Assembly (NCBI GenBank): GCA_910577655.1
Contig: CAJTOW010000018.1
Span: 1-48,628, forward strand
Reading direction: 5' to 3'
Source: an uncultured Lachnospiraceae bacterium
GTDB lineage: Bacteria > Bacillota > Clostridia > Lachnospirales > Lachnospiraceae
Length of the DNA: 48,628 nucleotides
The notes beneath the pieces are model-generated. The model did no database searches and was not told the DNA's origin. It was given only the letters and a program-made list of their open reading frames with translations. The translations under genes and the position numbers were made by a program. Below, in pieces: positions 43,105 through 48,628 of this stretch; within the stretch, counting starts at the first letter, position 1; every line of letters begins with the position of its first letter.

Positions 43105-43758
43105 ATGAGACTACGACATATCCGGGGTGCGGAGCAGGCCATTGCCACAAGCCCTTATGTGATACAGCAGCCCCAGGAGTACCAGGGCAGATTCCACCAG
43201 CTCTTTGGCAATAGGAATCCTCTGCGCATCGAGGTGGGCATGGGCAAAGGCCGTTTCATCATGGAACTGGCCAGCCAGAATCCCCAGGTGAATTACATTG
43301 GAATTGAGCGCTATTCCAGCGTACTTCTGCGGGCACTTCAGAAGCGGGAGGAGCTGGCGCTTCCCAATATCTATTTTATGTGTGAGGATGCGAAGCTTCT
43401 GTCGGAGATATTTGGACCAGGGGAGATTGACAGGATCTATCTGAATTTCTCCGATCCCTGGCCCAAGGACCGCCATGCCAAGCGCCGTCTGACCTCGCCG
43501 GATTTCATGAGGGTCTATGATAAGATCCTGAGAAAAGACGGTACCGTGGAGTTCAAGACCGACAATCAGGATCTCTTTACCTATTCCCTGGCATCCATTC
43601 CAGAGGCAGGCTGGCGGGTGGAATCATTTACCCGCGACCTGCATCACAGCGCCATGGCAGAAGGGAATGTGATGACTGAGTACGAGATGCGCTTCTCGGC
43701 AGCAGGCAACCCCATCTGCAAGCTGATTGCCAGCCGTCAGTCATCATGTGCCAGATAG
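43105..43758 (+). CDS. trmB: tRNA (guanine-N7-)-methyltransferase
   Basis: TrmB uses S-adenosylmethionine to methylate G46 in the variable loop of tRNAs. The 217-aa length is normal. The SAM-binding motif is EVGMGKGRFIMELA near residue 45, followed by NYIGIERYSSVLLRAL. The family signature YLNFSDPWPKDRHAKRRL lies near 112-130, and the C-terminal FKTDNQDLFTYSL and TEYEMRF motifs are present. AAGGAG precedes the ATG. A hairpin (43776-43813) follows the stop. Confidence 0.96.
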   Translation: MRLRHIRGAEQAIATSPYVIQQPQEYQGRFHQLFGNRNPLRIEVGMGKGRFIMELASQNPQVNYIGIERYSSVLLRALQKREELALPNIYFMCEDAKLLSEIFGPGEIDRIYLNFSDPWPKDRHAKRRLTSPDFMRVYDKILRKDGTVEFKTDNQDLFTYSLASIPEAGWRVESFTRDLHHSAMAEGNVMTEYEMRFSAAGNPICKLIASRQSSCAR

Positions 43759-43775
43759 TACAAAACTGCCGGCTG

Positions 43776-43813
43776 CCAGCCAGCAGCAGGTGGTTTCCGT
43801 GACTGCTGGCTGG
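43776..43813 (+). terminator. hairpin after trmB
   Basis: CCAGCCAGCAG (43776-43786) pairs perfectly with CTGCTGGCTGG (43803-43813). No T-run follows, so termination may be partial and trxA could receive some read-through. Confidence 0.5.
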
Positions 43814-43925
43814 TCAGCGTATGCAGCATATGAAAGACGCTTAAGGTCTGGACAGCACTGTATAGGACGATATTTGGCGGCTGATCTGCATATACTAGAA
43901 TGAAAACTGGCAATTGGAGCAATCT

Positions 43926-44078
43926 ATGGACTGGAAATCTTCCATGAAACAGAGGCTGGCGATCATCATGTGCGACAAGCCGGACTGGAACCGTCGGATC
44001 ATGCACTGGAACAAATGCTTCCGTGAAACGGAGAAGGTTCTCTGTCACGGAAAGAAAAAGAAAAAGGAGAAAGAATAA
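43926..44078 (+). CDS. small basic protein translationally coupled to thioredoxin
   Basis: This 50-aa frame starts at an ATG behind TTGGAG and ends in TAATG, so its stop overlaps the trxA start. It has the segment MKQRLAIIMCDKPDWNRRIM, two further cysteines (residues about 33 and 41) and a C-terminal lysine/glutamate run. The overlap and the ribosome binding site support translation. Three cysteines in 50 residues next to thioredoxin are suggestive, but I know no family. Its Lys-rich tail also contains the AAAAGGAG that serves as the trxA ribosome binding site. Confidence 0.6.
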   Translation: MDWKSSMKQRLAIIMCDKPDWNRRIMHWNKCFRETEKVLCHGKKKKKEKE

Positions 44079-44392
44079 TGGAGAAAAAATTCACAACAGC
44101 TAATTTTGACACAGAGGTACTGTCCTCCCCACTGCCGGTGCTGGTAGATTTCTACGCGGACTGGTGCGGCCCCTGCAAGATGATGGCTCCGGCCATAGAA
44201 CAGCTTGCCGGAGAGCTGGAAGGCAAGGCCGTAGTAGGCAAACTGAATGTGGACGAAAATGAAGACATTGCTGTCCGCTACCAGGTCATGAGTATCCCGA
44301 CCCTGATTGTCTTTAAGGACGGTCAGGCAGTCCAGAAGGCTGTAGGTCTACAGTCCAAGGAGGATGTGAGGAAGATGGTGGAACAGGCGTAG
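44078..44392 (+). CDS. trxA: thioredoxin
   Basis: This 104-aa cytoplasmic protein reduces disulfides in target proteins, using electrons from thioredoxin reductase. The active site is ADWCGPCKMMAP with Cys30 and Cys33, and the cis-proline lies in SIPTLIVFKDG. The length is normal for TrxA. The ATG overlaps the stop of the small upstream frame, and AAGGAG lies inside that frame. No reductase gene is adjacent. Confidence 0.96.
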   Translation: MEKKFTTANFDTEVLSSPLPVLVDFYADWCGPCKMMAPAIEQLAGELEGKAVVGKLNVDENEDIAVRYQVMSIPTLIVFKDGQAVQKAVGLQSKEDVRKMVEQA

Positions 44393-44564
44393 GATACCTA
44401 TGTGGGTCTGGTGTCAAATACCCTTCAGCCTGCTCTTTAAATCAGTTTCCAAACATGTACTGGAAAGGACTGTTGAAACGGTTTCGGTCATTCCAAAATA
44501 GATTCAGGATTTTAAGAACAGTTACGGTCTGGGACAGAACAGATATAGGTTCATAAGGCAGGAA

Positions 44565-44777
44565 TCACACCACCATAGAAAACGGATTCTGTGTAGTTGG
44601 TAAAATCCCTTTGGTTTCAAGGAGTGAAGCCAGAGGCTGGATATCCTGCCTTATTGTCCGGTGCTCCATTTTATTTTCCAGTCTCAGGGATTCCAGTTTT
44701 AGCTCGATGTCGTCTAACTTGTTGTTAATTGGCTTTAAAACATCCTTTAGTGCTTGTAATACTTCGTTATCTGTCAT
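44565..44777 (-). CDS. small coiled-coil protein next to the integration site
   Basis: This 70-aa protein is read from an ATG behind AAAGGAGGGCG. It is a single predicted coiled coil (about 8-48; LDDIELKLESLRLENKMEH) with no signal or membrane segment. Similar short proteins occur beside phage and integrative elements, but no function is established. It lies just outside the left 70-bp repeat, so it belongs to the chromosome or to an older inserted element at the same tRNA. Confidence 0.65.
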   Translation of the reverse strand: MTDNEVLQALKDVLKPINNKLDDIELKLESLRLENKMEHRTIRQDIQPLASLLETKGILPTTQNPFSMVV

Positions 44778-44794
44778 GTTCTCGCCCTCCTTTA

Positions 44795-44864
44795 GCAGCT
44801 TCCTTCTGAAAAACCAGTACTTTCAGTGCGCCCTCAGGGACTCGAACCCTGGACAAATAGATTA
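44795..44864. repeat. attachment-site repeat, left (attL)
   Basis: The 70 bp match 48559-48628 with one difference (A at 44809, C at 48573), at an offset of exactly 3764 bp. The repeat includes the 3' half of a tRNA-Lys gene on the minus strand plus 32 bp beyond its 3' end. The window ends inside the right copy, so the full length of the shared core is not known. Confidence 0.92.
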
Positions 44865-44868
44865 AGAG
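44827..44868 (-). tRNA. displaced 3' fragment of tRNA-Lys(CTT)
   Basis: Read on the minus strand, the fragment has the anticodon loop CTCTTAA (anticodon CTT), the T arm CAGGG-TTCGAGT-CCCTG and the acceptor strand AGGGCGC with A as discriminator; CCA is not encoded. Upstream of the loop (beyond 44868) the sequence CCAAA cannot pair with the TCTAT stem, so the 5' half is missing. It is the old gene end left at the far side of the integrated element. Confidence 0.8.
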
Positions 44869-44937
44869 TTTGGCCGTACCCGCTGGTAAACGGCCTTCTG
44901 GATGTGCGTGGTGGCCGGATGCTGGTCTTATCAATCC

Positions 44938-45038
44938 CATGTCCGGGTGCCCTCCGGGCGGACATGTTGTAACCGCTCCAGGAGCCTTGTAACGGGTCTG
45001 TAGGCCCCCGGCCTGGATGCACCCCATGCGAAGCATCC
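44938..45038. repeat. hairpin-rich non-coding end of the element, candidate replication origin
   Basis: CATGTCCG (44938-44945) pairs with CGGACATG (44959-44966), and GGATGC (45015-45020) with GCATCC (45033-45038). The 350 bp from 44869 to 45219 hold no convincing gene. Rolling-circle replicons need such hairpins for the initiator nick site or the single-strand origin, so this is a candidate. Confidence 0.45.
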
Positions 45039-45219
45039 TTGACCGCCCACGTGCCATGTACCCGGCTCCCTGGATGCCCTCATGGTCTGGGATATCCTGC
45101 GCCGGGTGGCTGGTTTTGTCAAATCCAGGTCTGCTCCCTGCTATCGTCCCCGATGCCAGGTACAGCAGACGGTGGATGCTCTCCGCTCCTGGTTTTGCTC
45201 CGGTGGGGGGCTGCAAGCT

Positions 45220-45534
45220 TTAACCTGGTCTCTCTGGAGTTTCCTGCTTCTTCCTTCTCTGCTTCTTTACCTGGTCTATCACTATGTCTGCCGCCTTTTC
45301 CCCGGTCTTCACTCCCAGGTGGTATGGGTCCAGGAGCGGTATTCTCATTTCCGGTTTCTCTGGCTCCCTGATCACGATTTCTCCGTGCTCTGCTTCGTAC
45401 TCCTTGATTCGTTGCTTAATGAGATATACTATTTCTTGTGTGCTGTTTCGTTCATTTTCTTGTGCGATGTAAGCAATCTTTTGCAATACCTCTTTGTCGG
45501 TTCTGATTACAAACTGTGGCTTTTTAGAAGGCAT
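45220..45534 (-). CDS. Arc-like ribbon-helix-helix DNA-binding protein
   Basis: This 104-aa protein has an N-terminal ribbon-helix-helix domain: the strand PQFVIRT, then the helices DKEVLQKIAYIAQEN and NSTQEIVYLIKQRIKEYEAE. Arc, MetJ and plasmid CopG repressors share this fold. The C-terminal half is basic (KKQRRKKQ). GGAGG lies upstream of the ATG. It is transcribed away from the rep-int genes, and palindromic GCTAGC sites lie in its promoter region. It probably represses its own gene and perhaps controls copy number or excision. Confidence 0.8.
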   Translation of the reverse strand: MPSKKPQFVIRTDKEVLQKIAYIAQENERNSTQEIVYLIKQRIKEYEAEHGEIVIREPEKPEMRIPLLDPYHLGVKTGEKAADIVIDQVKKQRRKKQETPERPG

Positions 45535-45579
45535 TCTTATCGAACCTCCACTTTCTCTTAAAATAAATAAGTTTACAAA

Positions 45580-45626
45580 GTGCTAGCACCTATGATATTT
45601 TATAACCATAGCAAGGAGCTAGCACC
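45580..45626. promoter_or_regulatory. operator-like repeats upstream of the ribbon-helix-helix gene
   Basis: The palindrome GTGCTAGCAC (45580-45589) is followed by GGAGCTAGCACC (45615-45626), so the core AGCTAGCAC/TGCTAGCAC occurs twice about 36 bp apart. They lie 46-92 bp upstream of the RHH start codon. CopG/Arc-type repressors bind such short palindromes in tandem. The rest of 45627-45970 has no recognisable gene on either strand. Confidence 0.6.
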
Positions 45627-45970
45627 AAGCTATCACGTAGCCTGCTTTGTGTGGGTTCCTGCGATTGATTATACCACGTTATAATCTTGTGCTCAAGCGG
45701 TTGTTGTCGGTGCATTGGTAACCGTCATGTCTGGAAGGCAGTACGCCATATCCGTATACCCACAGCCCCACCTAAAGGTCCGCATATGCAAGGGTGAGCG
45801 GGGGAGAAATCCCAGGCCACGGTGGACTGGCTAACCTGCTTTCCGGATATCTTTGTTCCTGCCGGATTCTTTCGGCATTCCTCTCCTTTGAACTGAATAA
45901 CCGGCACTGTCCCCGGGGTGCATATACCGGCACTCTGGTGGCTCTGCACACAAAACTGAAAGGATGGTAT

Positions 45971-46186
45971 ATGTCCATGAGTTCTGAAAGGCGTACTTAC
46001 TGGGAATCCCGCCTTGATGCCCTCAGTGATTCCTCCCTGGTCTCCATTCTCCCGTTTATCGGTATTATGGCAGATACGGAGGAAGCTTCCGCATCCGGCA
46101 TGACCGGGTTCTTCCATGACCTTGAAAGGGTTCTCCTGGAGGTTGTGTTTGTCCGTTTTGCCGTGACTGTGGGTTCTGACAGCTGA
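45971..46186 (+). CDS. small element-encoded protein A (paralogue of the next gene)
   Basis: This 71-aa protein is read from ATG 45971, preceded by GAAAGGATGG; the open frame upstream is rejected. The sequence has LSDSSLVSILPFIGIMADTE followed by FFHDLERVLLEVVFVRFAV. It aligns along its length with the downstream 76-aa protein. No signal peptide is present; one amphipathic or weakly hydrophobic helix lies in the middle. The function is unknown. The same ribosome-binding wording in both genes suggests tandem duplication. Confidence 0.7.
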   Translation: MSMSSERRTYWESRLDALSDSSLVSILPFIGIMADTEEASASGMTGFFHDLERVLLEVVFVRFAVTVGSDS

Positions 46187-46207
46187 CAGAAAGGATGGTG
46201 TATAACT

Positions 46208-46438
46208 ATGGATTTTCGTTCAGACCACTGGAGTCTTTATGTCTCCGGTCTTCCTGATGTGTCACTTGTCCACGGTCTCCTGCTTATCCGGCATCTTCTG
46301 GATTCCCCGGAAGTGGTTGAGTCTGATGCGGAACCTTTTTTCAATGACCTGGAGGACGTCTACACACGTGAGATGTTCTGCCGTTTTGCCCTGGTGGCTG
46401 AGGGGGGGGGTACGGCCCATACCGGCACGCATACATAG
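46208..46438 (+). CDS. small element-encoded protein B (paralogue of the previous gene)
   Basis: This 76-aa protein starts at an ATG behind GAAAGGATGG, 22 bp after protein A. It shares LPDVSLVHGLLLIRHLLDSPE and FFNDLEDVYTREMFCRFALV with protein A (shared pattern SLV..L..I...D..E, then FF.DLE.V....F.RFA). Its end contains a run of nine G (46402-46410). Loss of one G would extend the protein to about 46541, and gain of one would give a different tail. No known family is recognised. Because it lies directly before rep, a replication-accessory role is possible. Confidence 0.7.
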   Translation: MDFRSDHWSLYVSGLPDVSLVHGLLLIRHLLDSPEVVESDAEPFFNDLEDVYTREMFCRFALVAEGGGTAHTGTHT

Positions 46439-46464
46439 CGGCTTCAGCTCCAGGGACAGAGTGG

Positions 46465-46488
46465 GGGCCCCGGGCGTCGCCGGGGCCC
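46465..46488. repeat. GC-rich palindrome upstream of rep
   Basis: GGGCCCCGG (46465-46473) pairs perfectly with CCGGGGCCC (46480-46488) around GCGTCG-like loop bases. It ends 116 bp before the rep start. It could be a terminator without T-run, or the nick-site hairpin of the double-strand origin. Confidence 0.55.
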
Positions 46489-46604
46489 ACGCGCTGGCTC
46501 TTCCCCATGGCTGGAATCCGGCCGCCCTATTACTTGACTAAGTATCATTTTTTACTACATTGACATGTTCTTAACAAACTTTTGGTTGTCTGGAGGTTGG
46601 AAAT

Positions 46605-47384
46605 ATGGCCTGCTCTCCGGTGTCCGGTTCCCAGATCCGGCATTACGGTGTTCTTACTGTCAGACAGTTTGGCCCCAAATACAAAGTGACCTGGCTTAAG
46701 TCTGTCAGGCAGAAGGGCTATGAACTGGCTGAGTTCTGTGACAGTTCGGATGAATCCGTCCAGGATAAAAAGCAAACATCCGTTCGTAACGATTTTAAGC
46801 TTGCCAATAACATTAGCCGTGCCAGGTCTAAAGTGTTTGAGTATGCTTTCTGCAATGACTGGGATTATTTTATCACACTGACCATTAACCCGGCCAAACT
46901 TGACCGCTATGACCTGGGTACTTACATAAAGGCCCTTGGCAGGTTCATAAACAATTACAGTACGGTGCACCATTCCAGGATACGTTATGTTCTGATACCC
47001 GAACAGCACGAAGATGGCGCCTGGCACATGCACGGCCTTGTTTCTGGTATCCTCCCAAAGCACCTTGTGGTCAATTCCCATGGATACCTGGATTTTCCTT
47101 TGTACGTAAAGCGTTTCGGTCTCTGTAGCCTGGGGCCGGTTCAGTCCCATGAGAAAGTCAGCAAATACATAACCAAGTACATCACTAAAACATTTTCAGA
47201 TGGGAACCCCGGCCAGCCGCTGTATTACTGTAGCAAGGGCCTGAACCGTTCCTCTGTCCTCTGTACCTTCGATGATGTTGCTGACATCGGTATTGACTGG
47301 GATTTCGTCCATCCGGACGGTTACTGCAAAACAGCCATGGTTGATGATCTGGGTTTCCTGGACACCATGTGTCTGTCATTCTGA
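46605..47384 (+). CDS. HUH-type replication initiator with two catalytic tyrosines
   Basis: This 259-aa protein starts at an ATG behind GGAGG. It shows the three motifs of rolling-circle initiators in order: motif 1 YFITLTINP (88-96), motif 2 AWHMHGL with the metal-binding His141 and His143, and motif 3 YITKYITK with Tyr188 and Tyr192 spaced as YxxxYxxK. The same two-tyrosine layout occurs in the phiX174 A protein (YVAKYVNK). It would nick one strand at the element's origin and attach covalently to the 5' end. It resembles the ORF2/G2P-type Rep domain. The integrase begins 18 bp downstream, so both are probably co-expressed. Confidence 0.88.
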   Translation: MACSPVSGSQIRHYGVLTVRQFGPKYKVTWLKSVRQKGYELAEFCDSSDESVQDKKQTSVRNDFKLANNISRARSKVFEYAFCNDWDYFITLTINPAKLDRYDLGTYIKALGRFINNYSTVHHSRIRYVLIPEQHEDGAWHMHGLVSGILPKHLVVNSHGYLDFPLYVKRFGLCSLGPVQSHEKVSKYITKYITKTFSDGNPGQPLYYCSKGLNRSSVLCTFDDVADIGIDWDFVHPDGYCKTAMVDDLGFLDTMCLSF

Positions 47385-47402
47385 GTAAAGGAGTGTGTCT
47401 GT

Positions 47403-48308
47403 ATGACAGTCCAGCAATTATACGATGAATTCATTTTCACCAAAAGGGTATCCGGCATCAGTGAAAACAGCATAGGCACCTACCAGGCCACGGTCACCCT
47501 CCTGGTTCGCCATATCGGCCCGGAGACTCCCCTGGATGGCATCACCTGGGAGACTGTGACCGGGTATGTCCTGGACGTCTACAAACGCCCAATATCCCGG
47601 GCCACCATGTCCACCTACATCCGCAGTGCCCGTATTTTCCTCCGGTGGGTTCATGCAGAGTACGGCCTGCCATTTGACCCGGCCCGTATCAGGGTGCCGA
47701 AGTCCCCCAAGAAGAACGTGCATATCTACAGTGACAGTGAGATACAGCAGATTTTCTCCCTGGTCCGGACATCCGTCCCCTGGATCACCGCCCGGAACCG
47801 TGCCCTGGTTGCCCTGATGCTTGATTCCGGTCTCCGGCAGTGCGAAGCCTGCGGTCTGCGGCATGGTGACATTGACCGTTCCAGGATGGTCATGAAGGTT
47901 ACCGGGAAGGGTGCCAAAGACCGGATGGTTCCCCTGGGCCGTTTCGCCCTTTCCCAGGTTGACAGATATCTGGAACTCTGTCCCTGGCCTTCTTCCGGCC
48001 CCGTGTTCCTTGACCGCCGTGGAAATCCCCTTTCCGGGAATGCCGTCCGGCTCTTCGTGAACCGCCTGGAGAAACAGCTTCCTTTCCGGCTGTCCTCCCA
48101 CCGCCTGCGGCACAATTTCGCCACCAACTACTGCATCGACCACGTGCGCCAGACCGGGAAATCCGACGTGTATGACCTCAGTATCCTCATGGGCCATGAA
48201 AGTATCGAGACCACCAAGAAGTATGAGCATTTCGCCCATGAAATCATAGCCGCCGAAAACAGCATATCCCACCTGGATGCCTGCTTTGGAGCCCCGGACA
48301 GACCCTGA
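47403..48308 (+). CDS. tyrosine recombinase/integrase
   Basis: This 301-aa protein integrates and excises the element at tRNA-Lys. AAAGGAG precedes the ATG. The N-terminal SAM-like core-binding domain spans about 1-90. The catalytic domain has all six residues: Arg145 in DSGLRQCEA, Lys169 in TGKGAKDR, His233 and Arg236 in SHRLRHNFA, His265 in LMGHESIET and Tyr274 in TTKKYEHF. The size is like XerC/XerD and it lacks the long arm-binding N-terminus of lambda-type integrases, yet repeats lie between it and the attachment site. Adjacency to the tRNA end supports its role. Confidence 0.93.
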   Translation: MTVQQLYDEFIFTKRVSGISENSIGTYQATVTLLVRHIGPETPLDGITWETVTGYVLDVYKRPISRATMSTYIRSARIFLRWVHAEYGLPFDPARIRVPKSPKKNVHIYSDSEIQQIFSLVRTSVPWITARNRALVALMLDSGLRQCEACGLRHGDIDRSRMVMKVTGKGAKDRMVPLGRFALSQVDRYLELCPWPSSGPVFLDRRGNPLSGNAVRLFVNRLEKQLPFRLSSHRLRHNFATNYCIDHVRQTGKSDVYDLSILMGHESIETTKKYEHFAHEIIAAENSISHLDACFGAPDRP

Positions 48309-48322
48309 CCTGTTACCGGGGC

Positions 48323-48424
48323 CCATGCATTTTTGGCATTTTTCAGAACATTTTCGGTTCTGCAGAACCATGTATTTCTGGCATTTTTACAGCCACTTTC
48401 AGCCCTTCAGAACCGTGCATTTTT
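48323..48424 (+). repeat. three iterons at exact 45-bp spacing
   Basis: CCATGCATTTTT (48323-48334), CCATGTATTTCT (48368-48379) and CCGTGCATTTTT (48413-48424) start exactly 45 bp apart. The first two units match through most of the 45 bp (TGGCATTTTT, then ...TTCAGAA or GCAGAA). They lie in the 250-bp non-coding gap between the integrase stop and the right attachment repeat. They may be binding sites for the integrase, an excision factor or the initiator. Confidence 0.8.
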
Positions 48425-48558
48425 CGGTATGCACCATGTCCAGGAAATTCCTCTTCTGTCCTCTGATAAATGCTTCTGCTGGGCCGGGTTTTCCCGCTCA
48501 GCCTGACCTCGGGGTATTCCCGCAAAGCCCGTAAACACAAGAAAAAAGCACCAGCCCC

Positions 48559-48628
48559 GCAGCTTCCTTCTGCAAAACCAGTACTTTCAGTGCGCCCTCA
48601 GGGACTCGAACCCTGGACAAATAGATTA
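48559..48628. repeat. attachment-site repeat, right (attR), cut by window end
   Basis: This copy matches 44795-44864 with one difference. Positions 48591-48628 are the 3' part of tRNA-Lys(CTT) on the minus strand, from the discriminator into the anticodon. The intact 5' half should lie just beyond the window, with acceptor strand GCGCCCT expected from pairing with AGGGCGC. Confidence 0.92.

Larger units (their letters stand above)
44865..48628. mobile_element. 3764-bp integrative element in tRNA-Lys
   Basis: The unit between the direct repeats holds a ribbon-helix-helix protein (minus strand), two small paralogous proteins, a HUH replication initiator and a tyrosine integrase (plus strand). 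The integrase lies next to the repeat that continues into the tRNA gene, the usual arrangement. All integrase catalytic residues are intact. There is no relaxase-type mobilisation module, capsid gene, transfer gene or recognisable cargo. It looks like an integrating rolling-circle replicon. Related categories are integrative plasmids, mini-IMEs and satellites of ssDNA phages; I cannot assign it to a named family. Confidence 0.85.

Noticed and set aside
44767..45216. 149-aa minus-strand frame crossing the left attachment repeat
   Set aside because: It runs through the tRNA fragment, its composition follows hairpin-rich DNA and no ribosome binding site precedes it.
45082..45561. 159-aa plus-strand frame that looks like a membrane protein
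   Set aside because: The hydrophobic content is the complement of the charged RHH gene. The RHH frame has a recognisable fold and a GGAGG site; this frame has none.

Overview
The window looks like the chromosome of an endospore-forming, Gram-positive member of the Clostridia, most likely a gut Lachnospiraceae. The evidence is an LPKTG cell-wall sorting signal, a GerA/SpoVAF-type germination protein, a DnaD-like/DnaI-like primosome gene pair, a YesM-type kinase with an AraC-type response regulator, a DUF4250 protein and mostly GC-rich coding sequence with AGGAGG ribosome binding sites. The genus cannot be fixed by eye.

Layout. 1-8.5 kb: a small two-part protein followed by a giant secreted surface protein (acidic low-complexity region, Big_2, InlB-type and MucBP-like repeats) whose LPKTG anchor is now in another frame. 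8.5-11.2 kb: a non-coding stretch with terminators and a MITE, then a PTS EIICB transporter behind a clear sigma-A promoter and structured leader. 11.2-16.3 kb: cell-wall synthesis genes (class A penicillin-binding protein and a small membrane protein on the minus strand; murC on the plus strand). 16.3-19.3 kb: a cluster of DnaA boxes and two tandem double-hairpin repeats in front of the dnaD-like and dnaI-like genes. 19.4-24.1 kb: PRPP synthetase homologue, signal peptidase I, asparaginase, germination protein. 24.3-24.7 kb: an apparent orphan small RNA and a pair of operator-like palindromes. 25.1-26.9 kb: ferredoxin-type aldo/keto reductase, DUF4250, PF06541 membrane protein.

27.0-39.1 kb is a functional block: an FbpA/AfuA-like binding lipoprotein, ATPase and fused permease, a phosphohexomutase, a glutamate-synthase-small-chain-like oxidoreductase, then on the minus strand a second FbpA-like lipoprotein, a YesM-type histidine kinase and an AraC-type response regulator. 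The composition resembles the HptRSA sensor and AfuABC transporter of sugar phosphates, so uptake and sensing of a phosphorylated sugar or related anion is the best inference. 39.2-44.4 kb: membrane proteins, a PAP2 phosphatase, a HEPN-like/SH3 membrane protein, trmB and trxA with a small ORF overlapping its start.

44.8-48.6 kb is a complete 3764-bp integrative element flanked by 70-bp direct repeats that contain the 3' half of a tRNA-Lys(CTT) gene. It carries a ribbon-helix-helix repressor with operator-like repeats, two tandem paralogous small proteins of unknown function, a two-tyrosine HUH replication initiator, a tyrosine integrase and 45-bp-spaced iterons next to the attachment site. 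No capsid, mobilisation or cargo gene is recognisable. This minimal replicate-and-integrate element is the most novel item in the window.

A family of intergenic inverted repeats with ends GTAACAGTTCAG / CTGAACTGTTAC is scattered from about 14.7 to 42.8 kb, and a TA-flanked MITE occurs twice.
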